A stretch of 64,000 nt of DNA, taken from positions 24,659,283 to 24,723,282 of the forward strand of contig OY294048.1 in the NCBI GenBank assembly GCA_958510825.1, written 5' to 3'. Origin of the DNA: Brachypterus glaber (lineage: Eukaryota; Arthropoda; Insecta; Coleoptera; Kateretidae). The notes under the pieces are model-generated. The model searched no databases. It was given only the letters and a program-made list of their open reading frames with translations, and was not told the DNA's origin. This document shows positions 32,130 through 44,391 of the stretch, piece by piece (within the stretch, counting starts at the first letter, position 1; every line of letters begins with the position of its first letter). A program made the position numbers and the translations under genes.

Positions 32130-32600
32130 ATTGATTAAATGCAACTTTAAAAAATTACAGAAATACGCATTTTTTCACTATAATTTGCAAATAACTCGAA
32201 AACGGTTAATGTTAGGTATTGATTTTAAAAAATTTAATTAAATAAAAAAAAGGTGCCATTAAAAAAAACAAGTTATGTCTATTTAAAATTTGTTAGATTT
32301 GACCTGCTTTCTGAGACACCCTGTATAAATTTTGGGTTCTGTTTTTTGTCTTGGGATAATTAGGCTAACCAGAGTAAACCAGAAAGCAACTTTTCTCCAA
32401 TTTCAAAAATAAATGAGAAATAAACTTTTTTAGGGGTGTTTGAATTTACTAATTTTCACTAAAAACAACACAAAAACAACATAAAGTTTTAATATCAAAA
32501 TAAAGCAAATTGAATGCAGATTTTTAAAATTAAATAAATAAGGTGTTCCTTTTAAAAAAATAAAGTTGATTGCCACTTCCGGTACTACCGGATTATTTAC
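32130..32600. repeat. right arm of fold-back element FB4
   Basis: Inverted match of 23345-23830: gaaaacggttaatgtt, gacctgctttctgag, caccctgtataaatttt and ttgccacttccggtact. Together with the left arm it shows that Gypsy-1 landed near the centre of a palindrome of about 1.5 kb. Confidence 0.8.
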
Positions 32601-32699
32601 CAGCATCCCAAACCTGCCCAAGTCTACATAAGTCCACAAATAACCGTTCTAGACAATATTATATCCGCCCAAATCTCGGTCATTCTACTAGGTAAAAAT

Positions 32700-33330
32700 T
32701 CGAAATCAGACATTTTAATCATGAAGGGTTATGGTACATTAAAAACTAAGAAAAAACCTTATGTACAGCTTCTTACAAAAATTAATCCTAAGGGACCTAT
32801 GGACTCCTAAAAATGCACCATTTTTAAAGGACCATAGAAAGTTACTAAAAACGATTTTTCGACCTGCATGTATAGAAACTTTTTTCTTAGTTATTGATAT
32901 AGAATAACCCTGCATCATTAAAATTTTGGTTTTGAACATTTTGGTATTTAATTTTTCTTCCTCGAACCGAAATTTCACCTTCAAATTAATTTTTCTCGAA
33001 AACGGTTAATCCTACAGTATTACAACCCTTTTTTATGTATTTTGACCTGAGGAATCATATTCCAAAAATAAAATTACAAAAAAGTTACACAGAAAAAAGT
33101 TTGGGACTTTTGTTATAGTCCCCCCCCATTTCTCACACCCCTGGTTAAAAAACTAGATGAAAATAACATAAAAAGATGTGCCTTATTAACATTAGTTCAC
33201 CTGTAAAACCTCGTCGCTATATCTCAAAGAGTTCCTGAGTTAATAAATAAAAACCGAATTTTTTAGCAATTTTCAAAGAGGCTTAGCTCCCTTACGACGT
33301 ATTTTTAGAAATAGTTTTTTGCTCATCATT
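32700..33330. repeat. single-arm copy of the FB2 family
   Basis: Collinear with 1780-2340 of FB2: ctgcatcattaaaattttgg, ttctcgaaaacggttaatcc, tttgacctgaggaatcatat and gcttagctcccttacgacg. Several substitutions, so it is older than or diverged from the copy at 1257-2425. The opposite arm is reduced to a short stretch at the left. Confidence 0.78.
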
Positions 33331-33539
33331 TATGGACACATTGTATAGGAATTTTTGGGGTGTACGAGATTGAATCTGATAATAAAAATTTTCTAACTCT
33401 ACCCCGAACCTCAATTTTTGGATTACTTCGCCAAAGGGGCCCCTCTCATTAGTTGACGACATCACCAGTTATTAAGTAAGTTATTAAGTTCGCAGTCCAC
33501 TAAAAACTAAATAGAAGACACCCTGGCAAAGTAAGCCTA

Positions 33540-34520
33540 TGGATATCAAACCCCAACATGGTCTTCATCCTGGGGCCCCTGCTCTTTATAATCTTCATAA
33601 ATGACCTGGCTTTTTTCTGGGGGCTAAAGAAAGTGTATTTTTTGCAGATGACACTTCGTTGAGGTCATCTGCGGGAAATATAAGTGATCTTGGTGGAGTC
33701 ATGATGGAGGCCATGGACAAGGCGGTGAACTGGTTCAATGTAAACAGACTAAATTTAAATAAAGATAAAACTCAAAAAATTATTATATCCAGCAACAACT
33801 GTCTTACCAAAGGTGATAGTCAAACTGCTAGGCATTTATATTGATGACTCTTTGTCATGGTCTTGCCACATTGATAATTTATCTAGTAGATTATCTAAAA
33901 CATTATAACATTACTAAGACAGTTAAAAAAAATGCTTGATATAAATACTCTTCGGACTAGCTACTTTGGACTATTTCACTCCTTATGGCGTTCTTCTATG
34001 GGGAAACTCCACCGACTCCTCAAAAATCTTTAGGCTTCAGAAAAAGGCTGTACGATGCATTGCTGGCGAAAAGCACGATACTCATTGCAAGCCTCTATTT
34101 CAGAAATTTGGCATTTTATCTTTGCCCTCCCTTTTTATCTTCTACAGTCTGGCAGAGATTCATAAAAATAAACATAAATATGTGACTCATTCTAGTGTTC
34201 ATAACTACGGCACTAGAAATGCCGATCTAAAACCCACGTTCTTACGACTTACTAAAAGTAAAAAAAAAACTCGCTGGATATAGGCTTATATAATAAACTC
34301 CCTGGTAGTTTAAAATGCTTGCCTATTTCAATTTTTGAATCCAAAATTTAAAAAATTCTAATAAATGAGTGCTTCTACAGCATAAGTGAATATATGGAGG
34401 CTCCTGCCATGAATGATTTTAATTAATTGTACTTTTTAAACATATGTTATTTATTTTTGACGTACCAGAAATATGTATTGTAATGTAATGTGGCTAAATA
34501 AATTCTATTCTATTCTATTC
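33540..34520 (+). pseudogene. LINE-B 3' half: RT palm, thumb and tail
   Basis: Plus-strand frames give ILGPLLFIIFINDLA (about 33570-33612), FADDTSLRSSAG with the catalytic FADD at 33641-33652, AVNWFNVNRLNLNKDKTQ (about 33724-33777), CHIDNLSSRLSKTL, and a C-terminal block with RLQKKAVRCIAG and KPLFQKFGILSLPSLFIFYS (about 34035-34145). It ends in an ATTCT microsatellite (34494-34520), typical of Jockey/CR1-type LINE tails. The 5' part is absent and several frameshifts occur. Confidence 0.85.
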
Positions 34521-36146
34521 TTCGAGGGTAAAAAACACTTTATTAAAATCGCTTCATTTGAGAATAAAGAGTAGAACCATTGTGTCTTTTTTTATAATTT
34601 TTAATATTTTTTTGCGTATTTTTATTACAAAAAAATTGCATTCTTGGTTTATTTTAGCAAGATATTGTAAGCATTTTCTTTGATATTTTTGAACAGATAA
34701 AATGAAAAGTATTTACGGCATTTTCCGTCATTGCAGCACATTGCTGTCTGCACAAAATAAAATTTATAACAATTTTATATTTCTTAATTTTATTTTAAAA
34801 ATAAAAATTTAAATAAATTAAATTTAATACAATTTACAGTACACGTGTACATAAAAGTTCATTCACTTATGTTTATAGTGACTTTTTTATGCGTAATTTT
34901 TTTATACAGCTCGATAGGTCTGTTTACAGCTGATTAGTCTGTCGTATTTATTTGCGAAAAATTTAAATGGATAAAATTTTAATTTTTACGTGATATTTTC
35001 GCATTGCTTGAAAATATTTGAAAAGTATTCATTTATACCTATATAGAAATATTTTTGTTTTTTCGAGTCAAAAAATAAAAAAAATTAGGCATTATGGTAA
35101 TGTGGATTTATTGTCAGTTATTTGTATGGTAAGCTGGGGCATACTTGACACTATCATTACCAAGTACAAAGTTCATACTATTGCAGTATTAATTAAATAT
35201 TACTTTATTCTCACACAAAGATATCTATCACACTTCGAGCGGTAAGTGTGTTAGATGAAAAGGTCTTTATTGTTTTTATTTAATTAATTAGCCACTTGGA
35301 TTCTTGATCTTGCTTCTAAGGTAGGGTTTAATTAAACTGTATTTAGGGTTAATACATATTTAATTTATTGATTATAAACTAGAGCTACAAGCAAAAAGTA
35401 AATAGTTTATTTACTTACATATATTCTGTTGTTGCATTATGGTTTCTTACTATCTTATAACTTTATTGAATGGCCAGGTTTCTTTATTAACTCTTGCAAA
35501 TATTTATGTTCTTAAATTCTTTTGTAATCTTCTTAAATAAACATTAACATTGTTTTTATAAACTGAGTAAACCTTTAACCGAGACTAAACTGAATCACTT
35601 GACAATTATTTGGTAGACTGATTATTCACGAGGTATCATATGCACAACTCAAACTAATTATTTTCTGAATATTTGCGAGAGCTTATATACTAAATCCTGG
35701 GGTCATTAAAAATCTTAATTAACTACTGTCTAAATATAACATCAAAGAATTTTAACACCTTAGAAACAATAAAACTTATTAGGTAAACAATTAGGACGAT
35801 CAATCATGCGGCTTTATAGTTTGACCGAAATTGTATTACTTTTAGAACTTACATAAACTTAATAAATAATAATAAAACTTAAAAATCCCTTTATATGAAA
35901 ACATGATTTATATCTTCCTTTATTGCAAAATATCTATTGACCTCATCAAACCAATGATTTATGAAAATTGAAAACTAATTACCAAGAAAAATCTTTAAAA
36001 CTAAACATATGTAATTTTAATTATTTAATGAGTTCTATGTATCCACCGACTTGATGAAAGATATTTCAATGCCTTTAAAAATACCATACGTGCATTAACT
36101 TTAAGAGAATAAAAATAATTTAATTTTTATCGCATCACGCTATACT
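34521..36146. other. AT-rich DNA, probably including the Gypsy-2 LTR
   Basis: No gene seen. Reading leftward from a minus-strand purine tract (complement of cttccctccttat, 36148-36160), the LTR of Gypsy-2 should begin near 36147. Its other end cannot be fixed because no second LTR is present. A palindrome cacacttcgagcggtaagtg lies at about 35230. Confidence 0.45.
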
Positions 36147-36552
36147 TCCCTCCTTATAATGGAAAATGCCATTTAATAAGCATTTTCCAAAAATGTGAAA
36201 CATTTCTTACAGGTGGTTTGATGAAATAAACATGATAAATTAAATTCTAAACTACCATAAACTATCAATATTGATTTTTGCGAGAAAAAAACTTATATAA
36301 AAAAAATTTAAAAAAAAATGGTTTTCGCTTGTGGCAAAAACTAATTTACACTTACTTGGTTACATATTTCCTTAACTAAACACACTTAACACTAATTATA
36401 ATTTGGTTACTTAAACTTAAAATAAACAAACTTCTAGACAAAAAAAATTCTACCATTAAATTATAATTGAAACTTTTTATCCAAAATCCAAGGTAATTCT
36501 TCAACTTTGCTCTTCGAACGCAACGGATATTTATGCAAACTCGTATCCTCCT

Positions 36553-36960
36553 TTACTTGAGAATCTTCTTTTGAACTCGTTGAAGGTTCGGGTAAAAGCG
36601 AGCTAGGTTTACTTTTGGACTGAAACTTTTACTGCATTCGGTTGCCGCTGAACTAGACTCACTTTTTTTATTATTCGAAGGAGTTTCCTGGGAGTTGATT
36701 GTCGAATCTTCTTCACTATCTGACAAAGATTCGTATTCGCTTTCACTGTCGCCAATCGATTCGTTAAACTCTGACCCATTATCATCATGATCATCGTCAT
36801 CATTGTCATCAGATTTCTTCTTGACCACTAATATTATTATTATTCTTTTCCTCTGGCAATACATTTATTACTTCCCAATCCTTTTCACGGATTCCTTGCG
36901 GTAGATTTACAGTATGATTGGTTTCAGTCTGGTCTTCAGATTCTGATTCTGAATTAAATT
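36553..36960 (-). pseudogene. pol: Gypsy-2 acidic C-terminal extension
   Basis: The frame 36553-36864 is rich in Asp, Glu and Ser (KKKSDDNDDDDHDDNGSEF, ESLSDSEEDSTINSQETP). It follows the integrase end with a frame change near 36865. It has no recognised domain. Such acidic tails occur at the end of some Gypsy Pol proteins, but its function is unknown to me. Confidence 0.5.
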
Positions 36961-37024
36961 CTTAATTTTTACACAATTTTAATCTATTTACATGCACTAT
37001 TTGTTTGTTTTTCCCTTTTAGATT

Positions 37025-37925
37025 TTATATCTTGTAATTTACAGCCCCTTTAATTTCAATAATTGTAAATGGTCCTGACCATTTTTTATAAAGTTTTCTT
37101 GCTATTTTATTTTTATTAATATGGGGTGTATATAAATAGACTCTATCCCCTATGTTAAACTTTCTATTTTTAGATTTTTCTTTTGATCTTTCTACTCGAA
37201 TATCCGCAGATTTTTCCAAATTTTCGATAGCCTTAGAGTGTGCTAATTGCATAGGTATTAACATTTCTGTAGCATAGTTTTCATCTAAATCATATTTTAC
37301 TTCTACTGGTTTAATAGTAAGGTGTTGTGGTAATTCCATATCTCTACCATACATCAGGAAAAATGGTGTTTCTTTAGTTGATCTGTGAACAGTATTTCTG
37401 TAGGCACAAAGCACGTAACATAACATGTCATCCCACGAATCATTTTGTTCATCTATGAAATGTGCCAACATATCCCTTAAAGATCTGTGATATCTTTCGA
37501 CTACAGCATTTGTCTGGGGTCTATAGGGTGACGTCTTAAGTTTGGAAATGCCCAACAGTTTACATATTTCTTTAAATAATTTTGAAATAAATTGTTTACC
37601 ACAATCTGTCAAAATTTGACGTGGGCAACCATGACGCGTTATTATATTTTCAACAAAAGCTCTAGCTCTCTGTTTCTGCTTTTATATCAGGTAAAGCTAT
37701 AGCTTCAGGATATCTGGATAAGTAGTCAACACATGTCAGAATATATTTCATACCTTTTTTTGTTCTGTTTAGAGGACCATAAATATCCAGTGAACATCTA
37801 CCAAAAAAGCTGCTTGGAACGGGTATTTTTTGAAAACTAGCAGGTGCAATATAGTTGGTTTTGGTTAATGCACACGAATGATATTTTTCACAATATTCCT
37901 TTATATCTTGGTCCATACCTTCCAA
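37025..37925 (-). pseudogene. pol: Gypsy-2 integrase
   Basis: Two frames. 37662-37925 has the zinc-region end and first catalytic Asp in GRCSLDIYGPLNRTKKGM. 37025-37612 has the second Asp in MTDCGKQFISKLFK and the Glu in NAVVERYHRSLRDML, then NIGDRVYLYTPH and WSGPFTIIEIKGAVNY, the C-terminal SH3-like part. One frameshift at about 37640 separates them. The catalytic triad is otherwise complete. Confidence 0.82.
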
Positions 37926-38394
37926 TAAAAATCTTTTTTATTAACTCTTGTGTTTTCTTTATCCCATTATGACAATATAATTTCGAATCATGATAAATTT
38001 GCAAAATATCCAAATGCGTAATTTTTGGTGCAACCAGCCTATCTTTCCTTTCAGTATCTTCACGCAATTTAAATAATAAACCATTATTATCTACATTAAA
38101 ATCCGGTCTTTCAACAATATTGGATTTGATTTTTGAGGCGAATTCATCATTTCCTTGCATGTTTAACACATCTGTTAAATTCCATAGCACATCTGTCATA
38201 GGTTCTAGTGTATCCTGATCTATATCTGTGACCTTTTTACTGACTGCAACAGATTCTGTTTTTAAAGACATAGGAGTGCTTAGGTGCTTTGGTTGATCTA
38301 TTTCCATAGTCGGATCATTTCTAAGTCGAGTAATAAAATCAAATTTATTTTTCTTTCCAGGTCTGTATTCGATTGATATATCATAAGATAACAA
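37888..38394 (-). pseudogene. pol: Gypsy-2 RNase H end and linker
   Basis: Begins SYDISIEYRPGKKNKFDFI, the end of RNase H, and runs through an acidic linker to LVAPKITHLDILQIYHDS and CHNGIKKTQELIKK, the start of the H2C2 zinc region. It overlaps the next frame at 37888-37925. Confidence 0.78.
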
Positions 38395-38788
38395 AAATAA
38401 TACCCATTTTGCTAATCTAGAATTTGGATCTTTAATGGATAATAAATATTTTAATGGATAATGGTCTGTTATGCATCTGAAACGTTGTCCATAAAGGATT
38501 TTTCTATACTTTTTAACTCCGTAAACAAGAGCTAAACATTCTCTTTCAATTGTGGAAAATCTAGTTTCTACTTAGTGAACGACTGGCATAGCTTACAGGG
38601 TGTTCCACCCCCGCGTATTGCTGCACCAATACACAAGCTACGGAAACGGCGCTGGCATCGGTAATTAGGATAAACTCTTTAGTGAGATTTGGATGTTTAA
38701 GGATTGGCGGTGCATTTTCTTGTTCTTCTGTCCAGATAAAAGGTTGTTCCTTTTTTTTTAACATCGATAAAGGATGAGGGTCGGTCAA
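38395..38788 (-). pseudogene. pol: Gypsy-2 RT thumb and RNase H start
   Basis: The frame 38561-38788 reads PHPLSMLKKKEQPFIWTEEQ and ILITDASAVSVACVLVQQ (first RNase H Asp), followed by HPVSYASRSLS. Upstream RT is absent. A frameshift near 38560 leads to the degraded ERECLA and TDHYPLKY region at 38440-38550. Confidence 0.78.
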
Positions 38789-38792
38789 GTTA

Positions 38793-40035
38793 GCCCCCCC
38801 CCCAGTTAAAACTTAGGGTCGAAAAATACATAAGTAGTTTGCACACAACTTGCACAACCTTGCACAACCAAAAAAAAAGCTTGCGCACTAACCATTGGTT
38901 AATTATATGAAAAAAACCGTGGGGGGGGGCTAACTTGACCTTAGCCCCCCCCAGTAAAAAAGTTAAAATTTTTCACTACAATCTAATAGTAAATAGCTTG
39001 CACAAGCTTGCACAACCAAAATAAAAGCTTGCGCACCCTTAACAAGAGCGGTGAGGGGTAAATAATGTTTACCGTCAGCCCCCCCCCAGAACTAAAATTG
39101 ACCGAAAAATGTTGTAGTATGTTAAAAAAAAGCTTGCACAACCTTGCACAACCAAAATAAAAGCTTGCGCTCCCTTAACAAGAGCGGTGAGGGGTAAATA
39201 ATTTACCGTCAGCCCCCCCAGAACGAAAATTGACCGAAAAATGTTGTAGTAAATTAAAAAAAAGCTTGCACAACCAAAATAAAAGCTTGCGCACCCTTAA
39301 CAAGAGCGGTAACGGGTAAATAATGTTTACCATCAGCCCCCCCCCCCAGAACTGAAATTGACCGAAAAATATTTTAGTGTATTAAAAAAACTTGCACAAC
39401 CAAAATAAAATCTTGCGCACCCTTAACAAGACCGGTGAGGGGTAAATAATGTTTAACCTCAGCCCCTCGCCCCCCAGAACTAAATTTGACTAAAAACTGT
39501 TTTAGTATATTAAAAAAAGCTTGCACATCCAAAATAAAAGCATGCGCACCCTTAACAAGAGCGGTAACGGGTAAATAATGTTTACCGTCAGCCCCCCCCC
39601 CCCAGAACAAAATTTACCAAAAAATGTTGTAGTATATTAAAAAAGCTTTCACAACCTTGCACAACCAAAATAAAAGCTTGCTCACCCTTAACAAGAGCGG
39701 TGAGGGGTAAATAATGTTTACCATCAGCCCCCCCCAGAACTAAATTTGACCAAACAATGTTCTAGTATATTAAAAAAAAGCTTGCACATCTTTGAACAAC
39801 AAAAATAAAAGCTTGCGCACCCTGAACAAGAGCAGTGGGGAGTAAATAAAGTTTACGGTCAGCGCCCCCAGAACTAAAATTGACAAAAAAATGTTGTAGT
39901 ATATTAAAAAAAAAGCTTGCACAACCTTGCACATCCAAAATAAAATCTTGCGCACCCTTAACAAGAGGGGTGAGTGGTAAATAATGTTTACCGTCAGCCC
40001 CCCCAGAATTGACCAAAAAATGTTTTAGTATAAAA
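38793..40035. repeat. satellite-like tandem array, about 10 units of 125-149 bp
   Basis: C-runs of 6-13 bases start near 38796, 38945, 39080, 39213, 39339, 39464, 39592, 39728, 39862 and 39998. Each unit then has agaactaaaattgaccgaaa, agcttgcacaacc, taaaagcttgcgcaccc and ttaacaagagcggtgagggg. Frames through it on the minus strand are by-products. It directly replaces the 5' part of Gypsy-2. Confidence 0.9.
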
Positions 40036-40239
40036 TAAAAGCAAATGCACTTTTTAAGTAGCCTACAATACTTTTTTACGTAAATCAATAATTTGTTGGC
40101 GGCAGTGAGTAGGTACTTAATTTATTTTTTTTAGTGACTTAAAAGTTTTTTTATTAAAAAGTTCTTTCTAATAAATTTTCATTTTATTTATTTTGTTGTT
40201 AAAGATAAAAAATACACTGCCCAGTAAAAGAGCTTTCCC

Positions 40240-40715
40240 ATTTTTCACCTCCGAGCATGAAATGGATTTTTTATTATCAGATTCAATTTTAGCAACCTTC
40301 AAAAAACCCCAATATTTCAATTTTACGATAACTACACCCCGCCCCCCAGGGGGTGTATTTAGAAAAAAAATATTTTAAGATTCTGCTTTAGAATATATCA
40401 ATTTTCAAGAAAACTACCACTACCCCCGCCCCTCAGGGGGTGCAGTTAGAATTTTTTCATTATCAGATTCACTTTCAGAAACCTCAAAAACCCCAATATA
40501 AATTTTTTACAAAAACTACCCTCCCACTCAGGGGGTGAAATTTGAAAAAAAATATTAGATTCATATTCGTCGACCCCAAAAACCCCTATATACTAATTTT
40601 GACGAAAATATTGAAAATATTTAAAAATATTTATCCGCTCACAACCGCGGGGGTGGAGTTAAAAAAATTATCATCAGATTGAATTTCAGCAGCCTTAAAA
40701 AGCCATATAGGGGAG
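40240..40715. repeat. second short tandem repeat, 4 degenerate units
   Basis: Units of about 100-120 bases contain attatcagattcaatttt, aaaaaccccaatat and a C-rich/G-rich palindrome such as cccccagggggtg. The units diverge towards the right. Confidence 0.7.
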
Positions 40716-40960
40716 ACCGGGGTATAGTGGTCACCCTAAGGCAAAAAAAAATCATAAAAAATGTATTTTTAAATTTAATGTTTTATTTATATATTTGTGT
40801 TATGTAACGGGTGAGATTTAATATATCGCACCTGTTAATATTATTAATTTAATTACCTATATGTATTTTTTTTTTAACTAAATTGAATATAAAACGTATA
40901 GTTCTGGGCAGGGGTGACGGTAAGCACTATAGTTCTATTTACCCTCACCGCCTTTGTTAA
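40716..40960. other. repeat-like DNA before the second gap, no gene seen
   Basis: Begins ggggagaccggggtatagtg and later carries a partly inverse stretch (ggtgacggtaagcactatag, 40912-40931). It may be one end of an element that runs into the gap. Confidence 0.4.
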
Positions 40961-41160
40961 NNNNNNNNNNNNNNNNNNNNNNNNNNNNNNNNNNNNNNNN
41001 NNNNNNNNNNNNNNNNNNNNNNNNNNNNNNNNNNNNNNNNNNNNNNNNNNNNNNNNNNNNNNNNNNNNNNNNNNNNNNNNNNNNNNNNNNNNNNNNNNNN
41101 NNNNNNNNNNNNNNNNNNNNNNNNNNNNNNNNNNNNNNNNNNNNNNNNNNNNNNNNNNNN
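40961..41160. other. assembly gap (200 N)
   Basis: Exactly 200 undetermined bases. The 5' LTR and gag of the element at 41161-46913 would be expected here or are lost. Confidence 0.95.
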
Positions 41161-41329
41161 AAATAGAAGAAGTGTATAATAACGAAACCACTTCCGGACC
41201 AAAACCAACTGACTGATAGAAATTTTCCCCTGAACAATCCAAAAACAACCCCACGTAGTTGTTAATTTTAATAGTAATACACTTGATAAGGCAGAACTTC
41301 CTTTTATAGTTCTCCCTGAAAATAATTTA

Positions 41330-41870
41330 AAAATTTTAATTGACACAGGTGCAAGTAGTAGTTTTCTTAATCCAAAAATAGTAGAAAAACTATATCCTAA
41401 TTGTATAAAACATGATCCTTTTGTAGTTAATTCTGTATTTCAACAAGAAAAACATAATATTCTGCTGAAATACCCACTTCAAAATTATTTAATTTACCTG
41501 ATACAACTAGTTTAAAATTTTATTTGTTAAATTTCATGACGTTTTTGATGGTCTTATTGGCATCGATAAATTAAAATATTTAGAAGCCTTAGTTGATATA
41601 AATAATATGAAGTTGATAACTCCTTATGCGGAAATAAGCTTAGATAATTTTAAAGTTAATAAAGAAGTTAATTTAGTTACTATTGCCCCTCAGTGTGGAC
41701 AAATTATTCAAGTAAATACAAATATTAATAATGGTGATATAATTATTCCTAACCTTAAGTTACACGGATTTTTAGAAATAAATGATTGTGTTACGAAAGC
41801 ACATAATGGTAAAGCCTTAGTGACTATTGTGATGATGAAGTTACAATTGACTTTACAAATAATATAATTG
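41330..41870 (+). pseudogene. pol: errantivirus-like protease and following Pol linker
   Basis: The active-site box LIDTGASSSFLN (Asp codon at 41342) is in an open stretch from about 41240. Further on, DGLIGIDKLKYL (about 41550) is the C-terminal protease motif. The frame 41607-41867 continues the linker before RT. Stops occur near 41515, and the protein is frameshifted at least twice. Confidence 0.75.
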
Positions 41871-41959
41871 CGGAAAAGTTTGAAATAGAAAATCCTAATA
41901 TTAAGAAAATTAATTTAAATAATATTAAAACTAAACCTAAAAAGTCCAAACCTTAAATT

Positions 41960-43108
41960 TAAATAAGTTACGTATAGACCATTTAAATATAGAAGAAAAA
42001 GATAAGATAATTAAATTATGTACGGAATATTCAGATATATTTTATAACGACCAGACAAAACTGACCTATACTAATAAAATTAAACATAATATACGCACTA
42101 CCGATGAAATTCCCATTTATTCAAAGTAATATAGATACCCCTTTGTTCATAAGCAAGAGGTTAATAGACAAATAGATAAAATGCTAGAACAACAAATTAT
42201 CCGTCCTTCACACTCTCCGTGGAGCAGTAACATATGGGTCGTCCCCAAGAAGCTCGACGCATCTGGCAAACAGAAATGGAGAATTGTGGTGGATTATCGC
42301 AAATTAAATGAAAAAACCATAAGTAATAAATACCCCCTTCCCAATATAAATGACCTATTAGATAAGTTAGGTAAATGCATGTATTTTACAACTTTAGACA
42401 GCGAGCGGTTATCACCAAATTGAAATGGATGAGGCCGATATTGAAAAAACTGCTTTTAATTCTGAAAATGGGCACTACGAGTTCCTTCGAATGCCATTTG
42501 GGCTTAAGAACGCGCCAGCCACATTTCAGAAAACCATGGACTACATATTTAGAAATGTACCAAATTGCGTAGTTTATTTAGATGACATTATTATTTTCAG
42601 CACAAGTTTACAGGAACATATTAATAATTTAAATTTAGTTTTTGAAAAGCTCCGAGAAGCAAATATAAAAGTAGAATTAGATAAGTCTGAATTTTTGAAA
42701 AAAGAGGTTTCATATTTAGGTCATATAGTTACCCCTGAAGGTGTTAAACCAAACCCTGACAAAATATACGCTATTAAAAATTACCCCATTCCTAAAACTA
42801 CCAAACAAATCAAAGGATTTCTTGGTTTGGTAGGTTATTATAGAAAATTTATCAATAATTTTGCAAATATAACTAAACCTTTAACTAAATGTTTAAAGAA
42901 AAATTCAAAAATAATACACGATAACGATTTTATAAGTGCTTTTGAAACTTGTAAAAATATTTTAATGAATGACCCTATCTTACAATACCCTGACTTCTCT
43001 AAAACCTTCAATTTAACCACAGACGCCAGCAATATGGCCTTAGGAGCAATCCTTAGTCAAGGACCCATTGGAAAAGATTTACCCATAGCATACGCTTCAT
43101 GTATATAA
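41960..43108 (+). pseudogene. pol: errantivirus-like reverse transcriptase and RNase H start
   Basis: 42181-42423 has [18 protein letters not shown] and [16 protein letters not shown] frameshift at about 42410 (after FTTLD) leads to 42425-43108 with [18 protein letters not shown], the catalytic box [11 protein letters not shown] (YLDD at 42575-42586), [15 protein letters not shown] and the RNase H start [17 protein letters not shown]. The polymerase core is otherwise complete. The distal RNase H is deleted at 43108. Confidence 0.85.
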
Positions 43109-43109
43109 T

Positions 43110-44391
43110 GATAATATTGAAAATAATGACCCTAATGCTACTATTCATTCAAATAGTGACCAAAATCTTATTGTAGAAGTTCCTATTGTAGAAACCCCTG
43201 TAAATTATGGTAAAAATCAATTAATAATTGATTCAGTTTTACACAGTCCTGCAAATCCCAAAGCAACTATAGTTCATGAAAATAAACAGAGATTTTATGT
43301 CCAATTTTCCAAAAATTACTTTGAAAAAGATATAGTTAAATTCATAAAAACCTTTATTGTTCCCAATGTACAATATAATTTGTACTTTGAGAAGGAAGGA
43401 GATTATGAACCCTTTTGTGAAGTTATTCGTAAAAATTTTAAATGGCCTTCTTTAAAATTTAAAAAATGTAGGTACAAATTAATTGACATTGAAGATAAAG
43501 ATGACATTAAAGAAGTAATTAAAAAATATCACGAATCAAAAACTAATCATCGCTGTATAGAAGAAACCCACGAACATATTAAAAAATTATATTATTGGCC
43601 AGATTTAAAAAAATCAGTAAATAGTTACATAAACGAATGTGAAATTTGTCAACAATATGAAAGAAACCCTATAAAAATGAAAATGAATATTACCCCTACC
43701 CCTATTAGACCCTTTGAAATAATACATATAGACGTTTTTACTTTAGAAGGAAATAAATTTTTGACTATTATAGATACTTTTTCAAAATACGCATATATCA
43801 TATTAATTCTACGGCAGCTACAGATATAGCTGACAAACTTATTATTTTCTTTTCACACCACGGTGTCCCAAATCAAATTACTATGGACAGCGGTACAGAA
43901 TTTAAAATTTTTGTATTAATGGAATTATTAAAACTAAATAAGTTAGATATCCATTTTTGTTCCTCTTATCACCCTCAATCACCCCTGTAGAAAGACTTCA
44001 CTCGACATTGACAGAACATATAAGAATTTTAAATACTAAAGGATTCCTTAAAACCCCTATTAAAATGAAGTTACCTTACGCTATTTTAGCTTATAATCAT
44101 TCAATACATTCTGCAACAAAATTAAAACCTATTGATATAATAAACGGACATATAGAAGCTGAAAACCCTTTTGATTTAAATATTGAAAATATTTTACTTA
44201 ATGACTATGTTAATGACCACAAACAAAAAATGAAAATTTTATATTCAAAAATAAATGAAAAACTAATAGCGGACAAAGAAAAAATAATTGAACGTATAAA
44301 TGATAATCGTGATCCCCCTGAGTTATTTGAACCTAATCAAACAACTTTTGTCAAAAAACATATCAGACAAAAAACGGCAAATAAATTTTAA
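43110..44391 (+). pseudogene. pol: errantivirus-like integrase
   Basis: The zinc region has THEHIKKLYYWPDLKK and CEICQQYERNP (about 43565-43670). Catalytic acids are in IIHIDVFTLEG (about 43720), ITMDSGTEFK (about 43880) and PVERLHSTL (about 43980). The C-terminal part runs to the TAA at 44389-44391. Frameshifts lie near 43830 and 43970. Beyond the TAA the same frame continues into the macrodomain region. Confidence 0.83.

Larger units (their letters stand above)
36147..38790 (-). mobile_element. truncated Gypsy-type element Gypsy-2
   Basis: Minus-strand pol pieces run from the RT/RNase H region (38788) through integrase to an acidic C-terminal tail and a polypurine tract near 36150. The 5' part (LTR, gag, protease, RT fingers and palm) is missing, and the break coincides with the start of a satellite array at about 38793. 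Confidence 0.8.

Noticed and set aside
35018..35245. 75-codon plus-strand frame
   Set aside because: No recognisable domain, AT-rich composition and no splice or start evidence. Probably chance.
38793..40035. Regular repeats with similar spacing, resembling a CRISPR array
   Set aside because: The units are long (125-149 bp), repeat along their full length with no unique spacers, and lie in an insect intron. It is a satellite-like array.
39374..40088. Open frames on the minus strand across the satellite
   Set aside because: They repeat with the satellite period and have no domain. They are by-products of the array.
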